From Bacteroidales bacterium (GTDB lineage: Bacteria > Bacteroidota > Bacteroidia > Bacteroidales > UBA932), in contig JAFZLP010000071.1 of assembly GCA_017551405.1 (NCBI GenBank), positions 1 through 5,892 on the forward strand: 5,892 bases of DNA. Direction: 5' to 3'. Below are positions 5,058 to 5,892 of the stretch, in pieces (the first letter of the stretch is position 1; every line of letters starts with the position of its first letter). The notes beneath the pieces were generated by a model, which saw nothing but the letters and a program-made list of their open reading frames with translations, had not been told where the DNA came from and ran no database searches. The position numbers and the translations under genes are program-made.

Positions 5058-5892
5058 ATGATCAGCATTTTCTACAGGCAGGGAGCTGACATTTTAGCTA
5101 GCCGATTCGAAACGGAATTTGCCAGGCTTGGCAAAGATAGTGTACTTTGGATTGACCTGCTCTCCCCCACGGGGAGCGAAAAAAAAGCCACGGAGGCCTT
5201 CCTGGGCACCGAAATCCAAAGCCGGGCAACCGCCGAGGAGATTGAAAGCTCCTCCAGGTTCTCGGAGACAACTTCGGCAATATTCGCAAACACCAACTTC
5301 CTTTCCCCTTCCGCCGATGAAATGTCGGAGGACGCGGTTTCCTTTACCATAGTGGGCAACACCCTCGCCACCCTCAGGGACATTCCCCTGCGCTCGTTCG
5401 ACCAGCTGCAGCGCCGTATCCAGGCCCGTCCGGAGCAATACGAAAACGGCTGGTTCATCTTCGCCAGCATCATGGACCAGAGGGTCGACCTCGACGCCGA
5501 TATCATCGAGCTCATGAGCAAGGAGACCTCCCAGTTCAGCAAGCGCATCAACCAGAAGGAGGACATCAACGAAGACTTCCTCCTGGACATCAACCAGCTT
5601 CAGGAGAACGCCATGATGGTCCGCGAGAACATCGTGGATAAGCAGCGGCTCATCACCAACATCCTCAAGAGCGCCCGCTACCCCGGCCGCCTGGAGCCCA
5701 GGCTGAACGTGCTGCTTCAGGACATCTCGTCGCTGATCAACCACACCAACTTCAATTTCGAAAGGCTTGAATACCTCCAGGAAACCGTAGTCGGCCTGAT
5801 CAACCTCGAACAGAACGACATCATGAAGGTGTTCACCCTCATAAGCGTACTGCTCATGCCGGCCACACTGCTCGCGAGCTTCTATGGCATGA
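5058..5892 (+). CDS. corA: CorA-family Mg2+/Co2+ channel, 3' end missing
   Basis: Inner-membrane divalent-cation channel; 278 codons are present and the window ends inside the signature. The N-terminal two thirds form the cytoplasmic alpha/beta domain (about 1-130, with VLWIDLLSPT at 29-38 and VSFTIVGNTLATLRD at 94-108). A long charged helical region follows (about 140-255, LDINQLQENAMMVRENIV and LNVLLQDISSLINHTNFNF), the stalk of CorA pentamers. Then comes TM1, KVFTLISVLLMPATLLASFYGM (about 257-278), ending in the G and M of the GMN selectivity filter; the last base (a) fits Asn. The family is about 310-350 residues, so TM2 and the short tail are lost. The start ATG has an AAGGA six bases upstream, unusual for this phylum, and a structured leader of about 80 nt. 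It is divergent from recR. Mg2+ is the common substrate; Co2+, Ni2+ or Zn2+ (ZntB-like) use cannot be excluded from sequence. Confidence 0.93.
   Translation, partial: MISIFYRQGADILASRFETEFARLGKDSVLWIDLLSPTGSEKKATEAFLGTEIQSRATAEEIESSSRFSETTSAIFANTNFLSPSADEMSEDAVSFTIVGNTLATLRDIPLRSFDQLQRRIQARPEQYENGWFIFASIMDQRVDLDADIIELMSKETSQFSKRINQKEDINEDFLLDINQLQENAMMVRENIVDKQRLITNILKSARYPGRLEPRLNVLLQDISSLINHTNFNFERLEYLQETVVGLINLEQNDIMKVFTLISVLLMPATLLASFYGM

Noticed and set aside
5072..5744. Two long open frames on the minus strand opposite corA (173 and 216 codons)
   Set aside because: Shadows of the corA frame. They resemble no family, while the plus strand encodes a recognisable CorA ending in YGM.

Overview
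The window comes from the chromosome of a Bacteroidetes (probably Bacteroidales) bacterium with G+C-rich genes and A+T-rich spacers. Three things point there. The promoters match the phylum's -7 consensus TAnnTTTG (four copies, two in each divergent spacer). Most start codons lack a Shine-Dalgarno sequence. The protein types fit: an S1 protein of about 620 residues with an acidic, Pro-rich N-terminus, a secreted small glucosaminidase, and a CorA ending in SFYGM(N). I cannot name genus or species. All genes use the standard code, and I see no mobile element, tRNA, rRNA or CRISPR array.

Layout, left to right. (1) Minus-strand operon reading rpsA (1153-3024), rnz (359-1153), secreted GH73-type glucosaminidase (1-362, cut by the window edge). 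The junctions overlap by 1 bp (TAATG) and 4 bp (ATGA), so translation is probably coupled. (2) A 126-bp spacer (3025-3150) with two overlapping divergent promoters, one for rpsA and one for a PnuC-family vitamin transporter (3151-3768, plus). The rpsA leader carries a strong G+C hairpin. (3) Minus-strand pair recR (4313-4924) then mntP (3765-4316), joined by an ATGA overlap. mntP and pnuC converge and overlap at a shared CTAG, so no terminator fits between them. (4) A 133-bp spacer (4925-5057) with a second pair of divergent promoters. recR is nearly leaderless, while corA (5058 to the right edge, plus) has an about 80-nt leader with competing helices, one of which covers the ribosome binding site. 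corA is cut two bases short of completing its GMN selectivity motif.

Function. These are housekeeping genes: translation (S1), tRNA 3' maturation (RNase Z), wall turnover, recombinational repair (RecR), and transport of a vitamin precursor, Mn2+ (export) and Mg2+/Co2+ (uptake). I found no new multi-gene system. The observations most worth following are an RNase Z that appears to lack about 43 residues exactly where the tRNA-binding arm normally sits, the switch-like corA leader, the interlocked rpsA/pnuC promoters, and the near-leaderless recR.
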